Assembly: GCA_009693225.1 (NCBI GenBank)
Contig: SHXP01000042.1
Coordinates: 1 to 12,754 of the forward strand
Reading direction: 5' to 3'
DNA from: Limnohabitans sp.
GTDB lineage: Bacteria > Pseudomonadota > Gammaproteobacteria > Burkholderiales > Burkholderiaceae_C
Length of the DNA: 12,754 bases
The notes below the pieces were generated by a model. It was not told where the DNA came from. It searched no databases and saw only the letters and a list, made by a program, of their open reading frames with translations. The position numbers and the translations under genes were made by a program. This document shows, piece after piece, positions 1 through 7,471 of this stretch (position 1 is its first letter; every line of letters begins with the position of its first letter).

Positions 1-2
1 CG

Positions 3-74
3 CAACTCATCACGCTGTTTGCACTGAGCAATTTGTGGATGGTGAGGAAACGAATCCTGGTCGCCAATGGGTGA
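3..74 (+). CDS. C-terminal end of an IS5-like transposase (partial)
   Basis: The frame is open from the window edge to a TGA at 72-74. Its 23 residues include LFALSNLWMVRK, the kind of ending found in IS5-family DDE transposases, where a 'TLFALxNLWMVRR' stretch lies close to the C-terminus. Only this tail is present, so neither the DDE catalytic residues nor the integrity of the gene can be judged. A second frame is also open to position 85 but resembles nothing I recognise. The family call is from memory of the motif, not from an alignment. Confidence 0.55.
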   Translation, partial: QLITLFALSNLWMVRKRILVANG

Positions 75-79
75 GTGCG

Positions 80-106
80 CACTAAACAGGGCAAAAGCCC
101 TCAGTG
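80..106 (+). terminator. Hairpin after the transposase stop, possible terminator
   Basis: An outer CACT (80-83) pairs with AGTG (103-106), and an inner AGGGC (88-92) pairs with GCCCT (97-101) around an AAAA loop. The structure begins six bases after the transposase stop. No T-run follows, so it is at best a weak intrinsic terminator or a structural element of the IS end. Confidence 0.35.
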
Positions 107-200
107 AGGGAAGAAATCGCTTCAAAATGCTCAAAAAGAGAGGGATTTTGCGATTGGATCATGGCAAATCTCACATGGTGAAGATTTGTTGCACAAGATC

Positions 201-313
201 TTTTTTAAACTGAGTTTTTCAGACCATCCTTAGCACAGGTGACAAGCCGTCAATGAATAATACGTTTCAGCTGTTATATTGCACTGCAACAAACACATAG
301 TGAGGTCTCAGCC
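201..313 (+). promoter_or_regulatory. phaZ upstream region with palindrome TTGCACTGCAA
   Basis: This stretch between the IS remnant and phaZ has no gene. A TATATT box at 275-280 could be a -10 element, but no convincing -35 lies 16-18 bases upstream. Immediately overlapping it, 279-289 is a perfect 5+1+5 palindrome, TTGCACTGCAA. PhaR-type repressors of PHA granule genes bind TGC/GCA-containing palindromes in several proteobacteria, so this is a candidate operator. A GAGG at 302-305 lies 8 bases before the phaZ ATG and serves as ribosome binding site. Confidence 0.35.
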
Positions 314-1684
314 ATGCTTTACCAATTCTATGAAGCCCAACGGGCGTTGATGGAACCCTTCGCGGAATTTGCCCTTGCTTCCTCCAAGATGCTGGCCAAC
401 CCGGTTTCCCCGTTCGCGCAAAACCCCATGGTGCAGCGCATTTCCGCCTCTTACGACCTGATGTACCGCCTGGGCAAGGACTATTTCAAACCGGCCTTCG
501 GCACCCACTCGGTACATATCCACGGCTCGGATGTCGCGGTGCAGGAACACATAGAAATCATCAAACCGTTTTGCGATCTGCTGCGCTTTAAGCGCTTCAG
601 CGACAAGGTAGAAACGCTGCAAAGCCTTCACGATATGCCGGCCGTGCTGGTGGTCGCTCCTTTGTCCGGCCACTACGCCACGCTGCTGCGCGACACGGTG
701 CGTCAACTGCTCAAGGACCACAAGGTGTACATCACCGACTGGAAAAACGCCCGCCTGGTGCCTTTGAGCGAGGGTGAGTTTCACCTGGACGACTATATCA
801 ACTACGTGCAGGAGTTCATCCGCCACATACAGTCCACCCAAGGCCATTGCCACGTTATCAGCGTATGCCAGCCGACCGTGCCGGTGCTCGCCGCCGTGTC
901 GCTGATGGCCAGCCGGGGTGAAACCCTGCCTTTGAGCATGACCATGATGGGCGGCCCTATCGACGCGACCAAATCGCCGACAGCAGTCAACAACCTGGCC
1001 ATGAACAAAAGCTACCACTGGTTCGAGAACAACGTCATCTACCGCGTACCGGCCAACTTCCCAGGCGCGGGCCGTCGTGTCTACCCGGGCTTTTTGCAGC
1101 ACTCCGGTTTTGTGGCCATGAACCCGGACCGGCACATGAAAAGTCATTACGACTATTTCAAAGACCTGATCAAGGGCGACGATGCCAGCACCGAACAGCA
1201 CCGCCAGTTCTATGACGAATACAACGCCGTGCTCGACATGGACGCGGACTATTACCTGGAAACGATTGCCACTGTGTTCCAGGAATTCAAACTGGTGCGC
1301 GGCACCTGGGACGTGCGCTCAGAGACCGGCGACATCGAGCGCGTGCGCCCGCAGGACATCACCGGCTGCGGCTTGTTGACCGTGGAAGGCGAACTTGACG
1401 ACATCTCCGGCTCGGGGCAGACCAAGGCAGCCTTGAAGCTGTGCTCAGGCATCCCCGCTGATGACAAACACCATTACGAGGTCAAAGGCGCCGGGCATTA
1501 CGGCATTTTCAGCGGCCGCCGCTGGCGCGATCTGGTCTACCCGCAGATCGTATCTTTTATACAGACGCATCACCCCAAGGCTAAAAAAGCAGCGGCGAAA
1601 AAACCCGCTGTCAAAGCCACCGCTAAAACCCCTGTTAAAACCAAACCCGCAGCTGCCGGCGGCCGGCGCCGCGCGACTGCCTGA
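314..1684 (+). CDS. phaZ: Intracellular polyhydroxybutyrate depolymerase
   Basis: A 456-residue protein of the intracellular PhaZ family, which hydrolyses native PHA granules in the cytoplasm. It has an alpha/beta-hydrolase core with Cys in place of the usual Ser nucleophile: Cys185 in VISVCQPTVPVLAA. By spacing against Ralstonia eutropha PhaZ1 (Cys183, Asp355, His388 from memory), the triad here is Cys185, Asp362 (in VEGELDDISG) and His395 (in GAGHYGIFSGRRW). The enzyme part ends near residue 420 and is followed by a 35-residue tail made almost only of Lys, Ala, Pro, Thr and Arg, resembling histone H1-like or PhaM-type tails. The ATG at 314 has GAGG 8 bases upstream. The family call is firm; whether the natural substrate is short-chain PHB alone or also PHBV is not visible. 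Confidence 0.93.
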   Translation: MLYQFYEAQRALMEPFAEFALASSKMLANPVSPFAQNPMVQRISASYDLMYRLGKDYFKPAFGTHSVHIHGSDVAVQEHIEIIKPFCDLLRFKRFSDKVETLQSLHDMPAVLVVAPLSGHYATLLRDTVRQLLKDHKVYITDWKNARLVPLSEGEFHLDDYINYVQEFIRHIQSTQGHCHVISVCQPTVPVLAAVSLMASRGETLPLSMTMMGGPIDATKSPTAVNNLAMNKSYHWFENNVIYRVPANFPGAGRRVYPGFLQHSGFVAMNPDRHMKSHYDYFKDLIKGDDASTEQHRQFYDEYNAVLDMDADYYLETIATVFQEFKLVRGTWDVRSETGDIERVRPQDITGCGLLTVEGELDDISGSGQTKAALKLCSGIPADDKHHYEVKGAGHYGIFSGRRWRDLVYPQIVSFIQTHHPKAKKAAAKKPAVKATAKTPVKTKPAAAGGRRRATA

Positions 1685-1689
1685 ATGCA

Positions 1690-2283
1690 GTGAGTCTGGC
1701 CTTGCGCATTCTGGAGGTTTTGCCGCAGACGCAGTGCACGCGTTGCGGCTACCCCGATTGCGCTGCCTATGCGCAAGCCATCGCCGGCGCACAAGCCGCC
1801 ATCAACCAATGCCCGCCCGGCGGCGACCAAGGCATACGCCGCTTGTCTGCGGTCACCGGACTATCGTATCTGCCGCTCAACCCGGACAACGGCATCGAAG
1901 CGCCCCTCAGCGTGGTCTGGATCGACGAGAACTGGTGCATAGGTTGCACTTTATGTATTGACGCCTGCCCGGTGGACGCCATCATCGGCACACACAAACG
2001 CATGCACACGGTCATCGAGTCTGAATGCACAGGCTGCGAGCTGTGCCTGCCGGTGTGCCCAGTCGATTGCATCCTGCTGGAGAACGTCAGTGGTGAAGCC
2101 ACCGGCTGGGACGCCTGGCCGGCCTCAGCGGCAGACCGGGCACGCACGCGTTATGCCGCCAGACAAGTGCGTTTGGCAGCACCGCCGGCTGCGCCTGCGG
2201 CCTTGCCTCAGACACCCAAACAAAGCCGGGTTCAAGCCGCGCTGGCACGCGCAAAAGCGCAAACAGGCCATTCAGAAGACTGA
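1690..2283 (+). CDS. rsxB: Soluble RnfB-like iron-sulfur protein
   Basis: A 197-residue protein with three predicted 4Fe-4S sites. Cys16, Cys19, Cys24 and Cys41 form the N-terminal RnfB-type cluster (QCTRCGYPDCAAYA). Cys83/86/89/93 and Cys113/116/119/123 form two ferredoxin CX2CX2CX3CP motifs that bind clusters as a crossed pair. Canonical RnfB starts with a membrane helix; here the chain begins directly at the first cluster domain, so it is probably soluble or peripheral. The last 55 residues are Ala/Arg/Gln-rich and low in complexity. The start is GTG, 5 bases after the phaZ stop, without a visible Shine-Dalgarno; the ATG at 1685 is out of frame and reaches a stop after two codons. No rnfA/C/D/G/E is in view. 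The role is electron transfer, partner unknown. The symbol reflects the usual annotation of this orphan form. Confidence 0.85.
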   Translation: MSLALRILEVLPQTQCTRCGYPDCAAYAQAIAGAQAAINQCPPGGDQGIRRLSAVTGLSYLPLNPDNGIEAPLSVVWIDENWCIGCTLCIDACPVDAIIGTHKRMHTVIESECTGCELCLPVCPVDCILLENVSGEATGWDAWPASAADRARTRYAARQVRLAAPPAAPAALPQTPKQSRVQAALARAKAQTGHSED

Positions 2284-2299
2284 ACACTTCAGCACCGGC

Positions 2300-2350
2300 T
2301 CACAGGCCTTGGCTGAAGCTATAAAAACGAAGGCTTCGCAGAACCTGTGA
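2300..2350. terminator. Imperfect inverted repeat between convergent genes
   Basis: TCACAGG (2300-2306) pairs with CCTGTGA (2344-2350), and inside it GAAGC (2315-2319) pairs with GCTTC (2333-2337). It fills most of the gap between the RnfB-like gene and the VOC gene, which end facing each other at 2283 and 2365, so it could terminate transcription in both directions. Neither flank has a clear T-run, which weakens the call. Confidence 0.35.
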
Positions 2351-2364
2351 TTCAATCCTGCCGG

Positions 2365-2847
2365 TCAATGGCTATTGGCTGCCAGCGCCGCAAACGCCTT
2401 GACCACCTCGGGCGGTGCCTGCACCAGTTCGATCAGCACGCCCTCACCGCTGAGCGGGAATTCTTCATTGCCCTTGGGGTGTACAAAGCAAATGTCGAAA
2501 CCGGCGGCGCCTGTGCGTATACCGCCCGGAGCGAATCGCAAGCCCCGGGCGCTAAGCCATTGCACCGCCTCGGGCAATTTATCTATCCACAAACCGATGT
2601 GGTTCAAGGGCGTGGTGTGCACCGCCGGTTTTTTTTCGAGGTCCAGCGGTTGCATCAAATCGACTTCGACCTTGAACGAGCCGCTGCCGATGGCGCAAAT
2701 GTCTTCATCGACGTTTTCACGCTCGGAAGTGAATTGGCCGGTGATTTGCAAGCCGAACAAATCGACCCAGAGTTGTCGCAAGGCCTTTTTGTCGGTCGCA
2801 CCGATGGCGACCTGCTGAATACCCAGCACCTGAAACGGTCTGCTCAT
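2365..2847 (-). CDS. VOC-family protein, probable methylmalonyl-CoA epimerase-like
   Basis: A 160-residue protein with two beta-alpha-beta-beta-beta halves of the vicinal oxygen chelate fold. The second half (LNHIGLWID at 81-89, then VHPKG and GVLIELVQ at 136-143) closely resembles methylmalonyl-CoA epimerases, which interconvert (S)- and (R)-methylmalonyl-CoA. His83 and Glu140 match metal ligands of that family. The first half deviates: the His of the usual 'NHVAI' is Gln12 (QQVAI), and the second ligand position is Asp63 (VDLMQP) rather than Glu or Gln. Its ATG overlaps the pccA stop by 4 bases (ATGA), so it is the last gene of the propionyl-CoA operon, which fits the epimerase step otherwise missing here. 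A different VOC activity cannot be excluded because of the altered ligands. Confidence 0.7.
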   Translation of the reverse strand: MSRPFQVLGIQQVAIGATDKKALRQLWVDLFGLQITGQFTSERENVDEDICAIGSGSFKVEVDLMQPLDLEKKPAVHTTPLNHIGLWIDKLPEAVQWLSARGLRFAPGGIRTGAAGFDICFVHPKGNEEFPLSGEGVLIELVQAPPEVVKAFAALAANSH

Positions 2848-4889
2848 GCGAACTCCACAATCACCTGGTCAACCGTCAGCGATTCGCCTTTGGTGGCCAT
2901 CACACTTTTGACCACGCCGTCCTGGGTGGCGAACAAGACATTTTCCATTTTCATGGCTTCAATCACCGCCACGCGCTCACCGGCTTGCACTTTTTGACCG
3001 ACGGTGACGGCCACATCGACCAGCAGACCCGGCATGGGCGACAGCACAAAGCGGCTGAGGTCGGGCGGCGCCTTCAAAGGCATCTGGCGGTACAAGGCTG
3101 CCATGCGCGGCGACACCACCAGGGCATCAATGCGGCGTCCGTGGTGCTGCACCTGCAAGACCAGCGGGTTTTTGGCTGAGCCGCGCTCTACCTGGGCAGT
3201 GAAGGGCTGGCCGTTGACTGTGCCGTCGATGGCAATGTCATTCAGTCGCGAGGTGCTGTGTATCGCGTAGTTCTTGCCGTTGACTTTGATGACGGCGGTT
3301 CCTCTACCGCCGGCATCGTCGACTTCCACTTCGGTGTGCTGGTGATCGCCCCTGGCGTCGAGCGTGATGACCGCGTAGGCCTGTCCGACCTTGACGTCGT
3401 AACCGGGTAACTGACCGCTGAGCGTGGCTGCGCGCTCGCGCGATTTGCGGCGCACAAATGCGGCGAGCGCCACCAGGAAATCATGGTCGGCATGCGGCAC
3501 GTCTTCGGCGTGAAAACCCTTGCCGAAATGCTCGGCGATAAAGCCGGTGTTGAAATTGCCGCTGACAAAATCTGGGTGCGCCAGCAGCGCCGCCTGGAAC
3601 GGGATGTTCGAGCTGATCCCTCTGATGACAAAGCCGTTTAAGGCTTCGCGCATTTTCTGAATAGCATCGTTGCGGTCCAGCCCGTGAACGATCAGCTTGG
3701 CGATCATCGAGTCGTAATGCATGGAGATTTCGCCGCCCTCTTGCACGCCGGTATCGACACGCACACCCAGCAGTTTGGATGTATCAGCCTGCACCATGGT
3801 TTGTTCAGGCGGTTGGAAGCGGATCAAACGGCCGGTAGACGGCAGGAAATTGCGGAACGGGTCTTCGGCGTTGATACGGCACTCGATGGCCCAGCCGTTG
3901 CGCTGTATATCGGCTTGCGCGAACGGCAGTTTTTCGCCGGCAGCGACACGGATCATCCACTCGACCAGATCGAGCCCGGTGATGCACTCGGTCACCGGAT
4001 GCTCCACCTGCAAGCGCGTGTTCATCTCAAGAAAATAAAAACTCTGGTCTTTGCCGACAACAAACTCGACCGTACCGGCACTCTGGTAGTTCACCGCCTT
4101 GGCCAGTGCCACGGCTTGCGCACCCATGGCCGCGCGCGTCTCATCGCTGATGAAAGGCGAAGGCGCTTCTTCAATCACTTTCTGGTGACGGCGCTGGATC
4201 GAGCATTCACGTTCGTTCAAAAACACCACGTTGCCGTGCGCGTCGCCGAGCAACTGAATTTCAATGTGGCGCGGCTCTTCGACAAATTTTTCGATGAAGA
4301 CACGGTCGTCACCGAAACTGTTGCGCGCTTCGTTGCGGCAGGAGGTGAAACCTTCGTGGGCTTCCTTGTCGTTATAGGCCACACGCAAGCCTTTACCGCC
4401 GCCGCCGGCAGACGCCTTGATCATCACCGGATAACAGATACCCTTGGCGATCTCAACCGCTTTCTCGGGCGTTTCTATGGCTTCGTTCACACCGGGGATG
4501 GTGTTGACCTTGGCAAGAGCAGCCAGTTTTTTGGACGCGATCTTGTCGCCCATGGCCGCAATGGCTGCGTGCTTGGGACCGATGAAGGTGATGCCCTGCT
4601 CTTCGCACAAGCGGGCGAATTCTTCGTTCTCGCTCAAAAAACCGTAGCCCGGGTGTATTGCCTGGGCGCCGGTTTGCTTGGCCGCGGCAATGATTTTGGC
4701 GGCGACCAGATAACTTTCGCGGCTGGCCGCCGGGCCGATATGAACCGCTTCGTCAGCCAGCGCCACAAAGCGCGCATTGCGGTCAGCTTCGGAGTAAATG
4801 GCCACAGTGGCAATGCCCATGCGGCGGGCGGTAGCGATGACGCGGCACGCGATCTCTCCGCGATTAGCTATTAGTATTTTGTCAAACAT
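2844..4889 (-). CDS. pccA: Propionyl-CoA carboxylase, biotin-carrying alpha subunit
   Basis: A 681-residue subunit that carboxylates its own biotin with ATP and bicarbonate and passes the carboxyl group to PccB. Order of domains: biotin carboxylase N-domain (FDKILIANRGEIACRVI, 2-18), ATP-grasp with glycine-rich loop KASAGGGGKGL (158-168), the RECSIQRRHQKVIEEAP and EMNTRLQVEHPVTE catalytic stretches, biotin carboxylase C-domain, a linker (BT) domain, and a biotinyl domain ending in EAMKMEN with the biotinylated Lys about residue 647, 34 residues from the C-terminus. An in-frame ATG at 4937 would add 16 residues but lies inside pccB; the ATG at 4889 begins exactly at the family N-terminus and has TCTCC (complement GGAGA) 5 bases upstream. 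The separate carboxyltransferase gene upstream and the methylmalonyl-CoA context favour propionyl-CoA over acetyl- or methylcrotonyl-CoA. Confidence 0.92.
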   Translation of the reverse strand: MFDKILIANRGEIACRVIATARRMGIATVAIYSEADRNARFVALADEAVHIGPAASRESYLVAAKIIAAAKQTGAQAIHPGYGFLSENEEFARLCEEQGITFIGPKHAAIAAMGDKIASKKLAALAKVNTIPGVNEAIETPEKAVEIAKGICYPVMIKASAGGGGKGLRVAYNDKEAHEGFTSCRNEARNSFGDDRVFIEKFVEEPRHIEIQLLGDAHGNVVFLNERECSIQRRHQKVIEEAPSPFISDETRAAMGAQAVALAKAVNYQSAGTVEFVVGKDQSFYFLEMNTRLQVEHPVTECITGLDLVEWMIRVAAGEKLPFAQADIQRNGWAIECRINAEDPFRNFLPSTGRLIRFQPPEQTMVQADTSKLLGVRVDTGVQEGGEISMHYDSMIAKLIVHGLDRNDAIQKMREALNGFVIRGISSNIPFQAALLAHPDFVSGNFNTGFIAEHFGKGFHAEDVPHADHDFLVALAAFVRRKSRERAATLSGQLPGYDVKVGQAYAVITLDARGDHQHTEVEVDDAGGRGTAVIKVNGKNYAIHSTSRLNDIAIDGTVNGQPFTAQVERGSAKNPLVLQVQHHGRRIDALVVSPRMAALYRQMPLKAPPDLSRFVLSPMPGLLVDVAVTVGQKVQAGERVAVIEAMKMENVLFATQDGVVKSVMATKGESLTVDQVIVEFA

Positions 4890-4894
4890 GGTTT

Positions 4895-4899
4895 TCTCC
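4895..4899 (-). promoter_or_regulatory. Ribosome binding site that fixes the pccA start
   Basis: Read on the minus strand this is GGAGA, 5 bases before the ATG at 4889. It lies in the 17-base gap between the pccB stop and pccA, and supports 4889 over the in-frame upstream ATG at 4937, which lies within pccB. Confidence 0.65.
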
Positions 4900-4906
4900 A
4901 TCACAC

Positions 4907-6439
4907 TCACAGCGGAATATTGCCGTGCTTGCGCCACGGGTTCTCAACTTTTTTGTCTTTCAGCATGACCAGCGAGCGGCAAATGCGTTTGCGGGTTTCG
5001 CTGGGCAATATGACGTCATCGATAAAGCCGCGGGCACCTGCCACAAACGGATTGGTAAAGCGGGCTTTGTATTCAGCTTCCTTGGCGGCGAGTTTTTCCG
5101 GGTCGCCCTTGTCTTCGCGGAAGATGATTTCCACCGCACCTTTGGCACCCATGACCGCAATTTCCGCGTGCGGCCAGGCGAAATTGACGTCGCCGCGTAA
5201 ATGCTTGGAGGCCATCACGTCATAAGCGCCGCCATAGGCCTTGCGCGTGATGACGGTGATTTTCGGCACCGTGCATTCGGCGTAGGCGTAAAGCAGTTTG
5301 GCACCGTGTTTGATTATGCCGCCGAACTCCTGCGAGGTTCCCGGCATGAAGCCCGGTACATCGACAAAGGTGATCACGGGGATATTGAAGGCATCGCAGA
5401 AGCGCACAAAACGACCGGCCTTGATAGAGCTCTTGATATCCAGACAACCGGCAAGCACCAGCGGCTGGTTGGCGACGATGCCCACGGTTTGACCGGCCAT
5501 GCGGGCAAAACCTATGAGTATGTTTTTGGCGTACTCGGGTTGCAGTTCAAAGAAGTCGCCGTCGTCGACGGTTTTGAGGATCAACTCCTTCATGTCGTAA
5601 GGCATGTTCGGGTTGTCCGGCACCAGCGTGTCAAGACTCAGGTCCATGCGCTCGGTCGGGTCACCGCTGGGGCGCACCGGCGGTTTTTCGCGGTTGTTAA
5701 GCGGCAGGTAGTTGTACAAACGGCGCAGCATCAGCAAGGCTTCCACATCATTGTTGAAAGCAAGATCGGCGACGCCGCTTTTGGTGGTGTGGGTGACGGT
5801 GCCGCCGAGTTCCTCGGCAGACACCTCTTCGTGCGTGACGGTTTTCACCACATCCGGACCGGTGACGAACATGTACGAGCTGTCCTTCACCATGAAGATG
5901 AAATCGGTCAGCGCCGGCGAATACACCGCACCGCCGGCCGACGGGCCCATGATCATGCTGATTTGCGGCACCACACCGCTGGCCAGCACATTACGTTGAA
6001 ATACCTCGGCATACCCGCCAAGTGATGCCACGCCTTCTTGAATACGCGCGCCGCCCGAATCGTTCAAGCCGATGACCGGGGCACCGACCTTCATGGCCTG
6101 GTCCATGATCTTGCAAATTTTTTCCGCATGGGTTTCAGACAAGGCACCGCCGTATACGGTGAAATCCTGGCTGTAGACAAAGACCAGACGGCCGTTGATC
6201 ATGCCGTAGCCGGTGACGACACCGTCGCCGGGAATCTTGCTGTCTTGCATGCCGAAGTCGGTACAGCGGTGTTCGACGAACATGTCCCATTCTTCAAACG
6301 TGCCTTCATCCAGCAGCACTTCAAGGCGTTCACGTGCGGTCAGCTTGCCTTTGCTGTGCTGGGCGGCGATGCGCTTCTCGCCGCCGCCCAGGCGCGCAGC
6401 GGCTCTTTTTTCTTCCAGCTGGTGAATGTTTTTCTGCAT
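4907..6439 (-). CDS. pccB: Propionyl-CoA carboxylase, carboxyltransferase beta subunit
   Basis: A 510-residue carboxyltransferase that moves the carboxyl group from biotin on PccA to propionyl-CoA, giving (S)-methylmalonyl-CoA. It contains two crotonase-like halves. Oxyanion-hole glycines lie in GPSAGGAVYSPA (165-176) for acyl-CoA and in EFGGIIKHGAKLLYA (371-385) for biotin. In KAYGGAYDVMASKHL, Asp407 is at the position (Asp422 in Streptomyces coelicolor PccB) reported to favour propionyl-CoA; acetyl-CoA-type enzymes carry Ile there. The length is normal for the family. The ATG at 6439 is preceded by AGAGGA (complement of 6446-6451) with 6-base spacing. It follows meaB by 24 bases and precedes pccA by 17, clearly one transcription unit. 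Confidence 0.95.
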   Translation of the reverse strand: MQKNIHQLEEKRAAARLGGGEKRIAAQHSKGKLTARERLEVLLDEGTFEEWDMFVEHRCTDFGMQDSKIPGDGVVTGYGMINGRLVFVYSQDFTVYGGALSETHAEKICKIMDQAMKVGAPVIGLNDSGGARIQEGVASLGGYAEVFQRNVLASGVVPQISMIMGPSAGGAVYSPALTDFIFMVKDSSYMFVTGPDVVKTVTHEEVSAEELGGTVTHTTKSGVADLAFNNDVEALLMLRRLYNYLPLNNREKPPVRPSGDPTERMDLSLDTLVPDNPNMPYDMKELILKTVDDGDFFELQPEYAKNILIGFARMAGQTVGIVANQPLVLAGCLDIKSSIKAGRFVRFCDAFNIPVITFVDVPGFMPGTSQEFGGIIKHGAKLLYAYAECTVPKITVITRKAYGGAYDVMASKHLRGDVNFAWPHAEIAVMGAKGAVEIIFREDKGDPEKLAAKEAEYKARFTNPFVAGARGFIDDVILPSETRKRICRSLVMLKDKKVENPWRKHGNIPL

Positions 6440-6463
6440 ATAAGATCCTCTTTGGTTTTCTTT

Positions 6464-7471
6464 TCAGCTTCCGGCGACAGGGCGGGATGCCAAAGCCATC
6501 AATTGGCGCGCTGCTGTGGAGGCAGCAATGCGGCCTGATAGTACTTCCTGTTGCATGTGCGACAGTGCAGCGGCCACATCCGGGTGCTGTGTGAAAGCGT
6601 CTTTCAATCCTGACTGTATGCGTTCGTTCATCCAGGTCAAGGCCTGGGTCTGACGGCGTTGCGGCCATTGTCCGCCATCGGTTTGCAATTGCTTAAAACG
6701 CATGACTTTGTCCCACAATCCGTTCAAACCTGAGCCGTTAAGCGCACTCAGTCGCATGACCTCAGCCTGCCACACGACGGCTTCGTCTGAGGGGTGATGG
6801 CCCAGCAAATGCAAGGCATTCTGGATGAAAGACTGCGCGCGCGAAGCAGCATCATCGTCGATATCGGATTTGTTGATCAGAATCAGATCAGCCAGTTCCA
6901 TCACGCCTTTTTTGATCGCCTGCAAATCGTCTCCGGCATTGGGCAGTTGCATCAAGACAAACATGTCTGTCATGCCGGCGACAGCAGTTTCGCTTTGACC
7001 CACGCCCACAGTTTCAACAATGACAATGTCGTAACCGGCAGCCTCGCAGACCAGCATGCATTCGCGGGTTTTTTCTGCAACGCCGCCCAGGGTGCCGCTG
7101 CTCGGGCTCGGGCGTATGAAAGCCGAGGCGTGTACCGAGAGGTGTTCCATGCGGGTTTTGTCGCCCAGAATGGAACCGCCGGACACACTGGATGAGGGGT
7201 CGATGGCCAGCACCGCAACTTTGTGGCCCTTGTCTATCAGCCACAGCCCCAGGGTTTCAATCAAGGTGCTTTTGCCTACGCCGGGCACGCCGCTCAAGCC
7301 TATGCGCAAACTGCGGCCGGTGTGCGGCAGCAGTTGCGTCAGCAAGTTGTCCGCTTGCACACGGTGGTCCGCCCGGGTCGATTCCAGCAGCGTGATGGCC
7401 TTGGCCATGGCGCGGCGCTGGTTGCTTAAACTGCCGTTCAACAGGTCTTGTATCAAGGAGTCCGGGCTCAT
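6464..7471 (-). CDS. meaB: MeaB/ArgK-type GTPase, chaperone of methylmalonyl-CoA mutase
   Basis: A 335-residue G3E-family P-loop GTPase that loads, protects and reactivates adenosylcobalamin-dependent methylmalonyl-CoA mutase (human counterpart MMAA). Visible motifs: Walker A GVPGVGKST (61-69), the DPSSSVSGGSILGDKTRM switch stretch (91-108), ETVGVGQSE (153-161), MQLPNAGDDLQ (174-184) and the guanine-specificity NKSD (200-203). The C-terminal helices used for dimerisation are present and the length is normal. The ATG overlaps the vapC stop (ATGA, 7468-7471) and no Shine-Dalgarno is visible before it, so translation probably depends on ribosomes finishing vapC. In similar operons meaB usually directly follows the mutase gene; here a toxin-antitoxin pair lies between them. 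Confidence 0.93.
   Translation of the reverse strand: MSPDSLIQDLLNGSLSNQRRAMAKAITLLESTRADHRVQADNLLTQLLPHTGRSLRIGLSGVPGVGKSTLIETLGLWLIDKGHKVAVLAIDPSSSVSGGSILGDKTRMEHLSVHASAFIRPSPSSGTLGGVAEKTRECMLVCEAAGYDIVIVETVGVGQSETAVAGMTDMFVLMQLPNAGDDLQAIKKGVMELADLILINKSDIDDDAASRAQSFIQNALHLLGHHPSDEAVVWQAEVMRLSALNGSGLNGLWDKVMRFKQLQTDGGQWPQRRQTQALTWMNERIQSGLKDAFTQHPDVAAALSHMQQEVLSGRIAASTAARQLMALASRPVAGS

Larger units (their letters stand above)
1..200 (+). mobile_element. 3' part of an insertion sequence (IS5-like), right end approximate
   Basis: The transposase tail (3-74) is followed by about 125 bases with no open gene, which fits the non-coding end of an IS. The segment 183-200 (GATTTGTTGCACAAGATC) resembles terminal inverted repeats of several IS5-type elements containing TTGTTGCACAA. 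I take it as the probable right end, but the left end and target duplication are outside the window, so the boundary is a guess. If the call is right, the element inserted a little over 100 bases upstream of phaZ. Confidence 0.4.

Noticed and set aside
195..206. AAGATCTT followed by a T-run as an intrinsic terminator
   Set aside because: The stem is only four base pairs with no loop, too short to be a credible hairpin.
308..1201. A 297-codon minus-strand open frame opposite phaZ
   Set aside because: It is antisense to conserved PhaZ catalytic sequence and shows no family motif.
2365..2847. VOC protein as glyoxalase I or bleomycin/fosfomycin resistance protein
   Set aside because: The C-terminal GVLIELVQ and HPK motifs and the position after pccA point to the methylmalonyl-CoA epimerase branch rather than those families.
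3684..4874. A 396-codon plus-strand open frame opposite pccA
   Set aside because: It is the mirror of the biotin carboxylase coding sequence, has no domain signature and no credible ribosome binding site.
4890..4937. Longer pccA start at 4937
   Set aside because: It would add 16 residues unlike the family and overlap pccB by 31 bases; the ATG at 4889 has a ribosome binding site and the family N-terminus.
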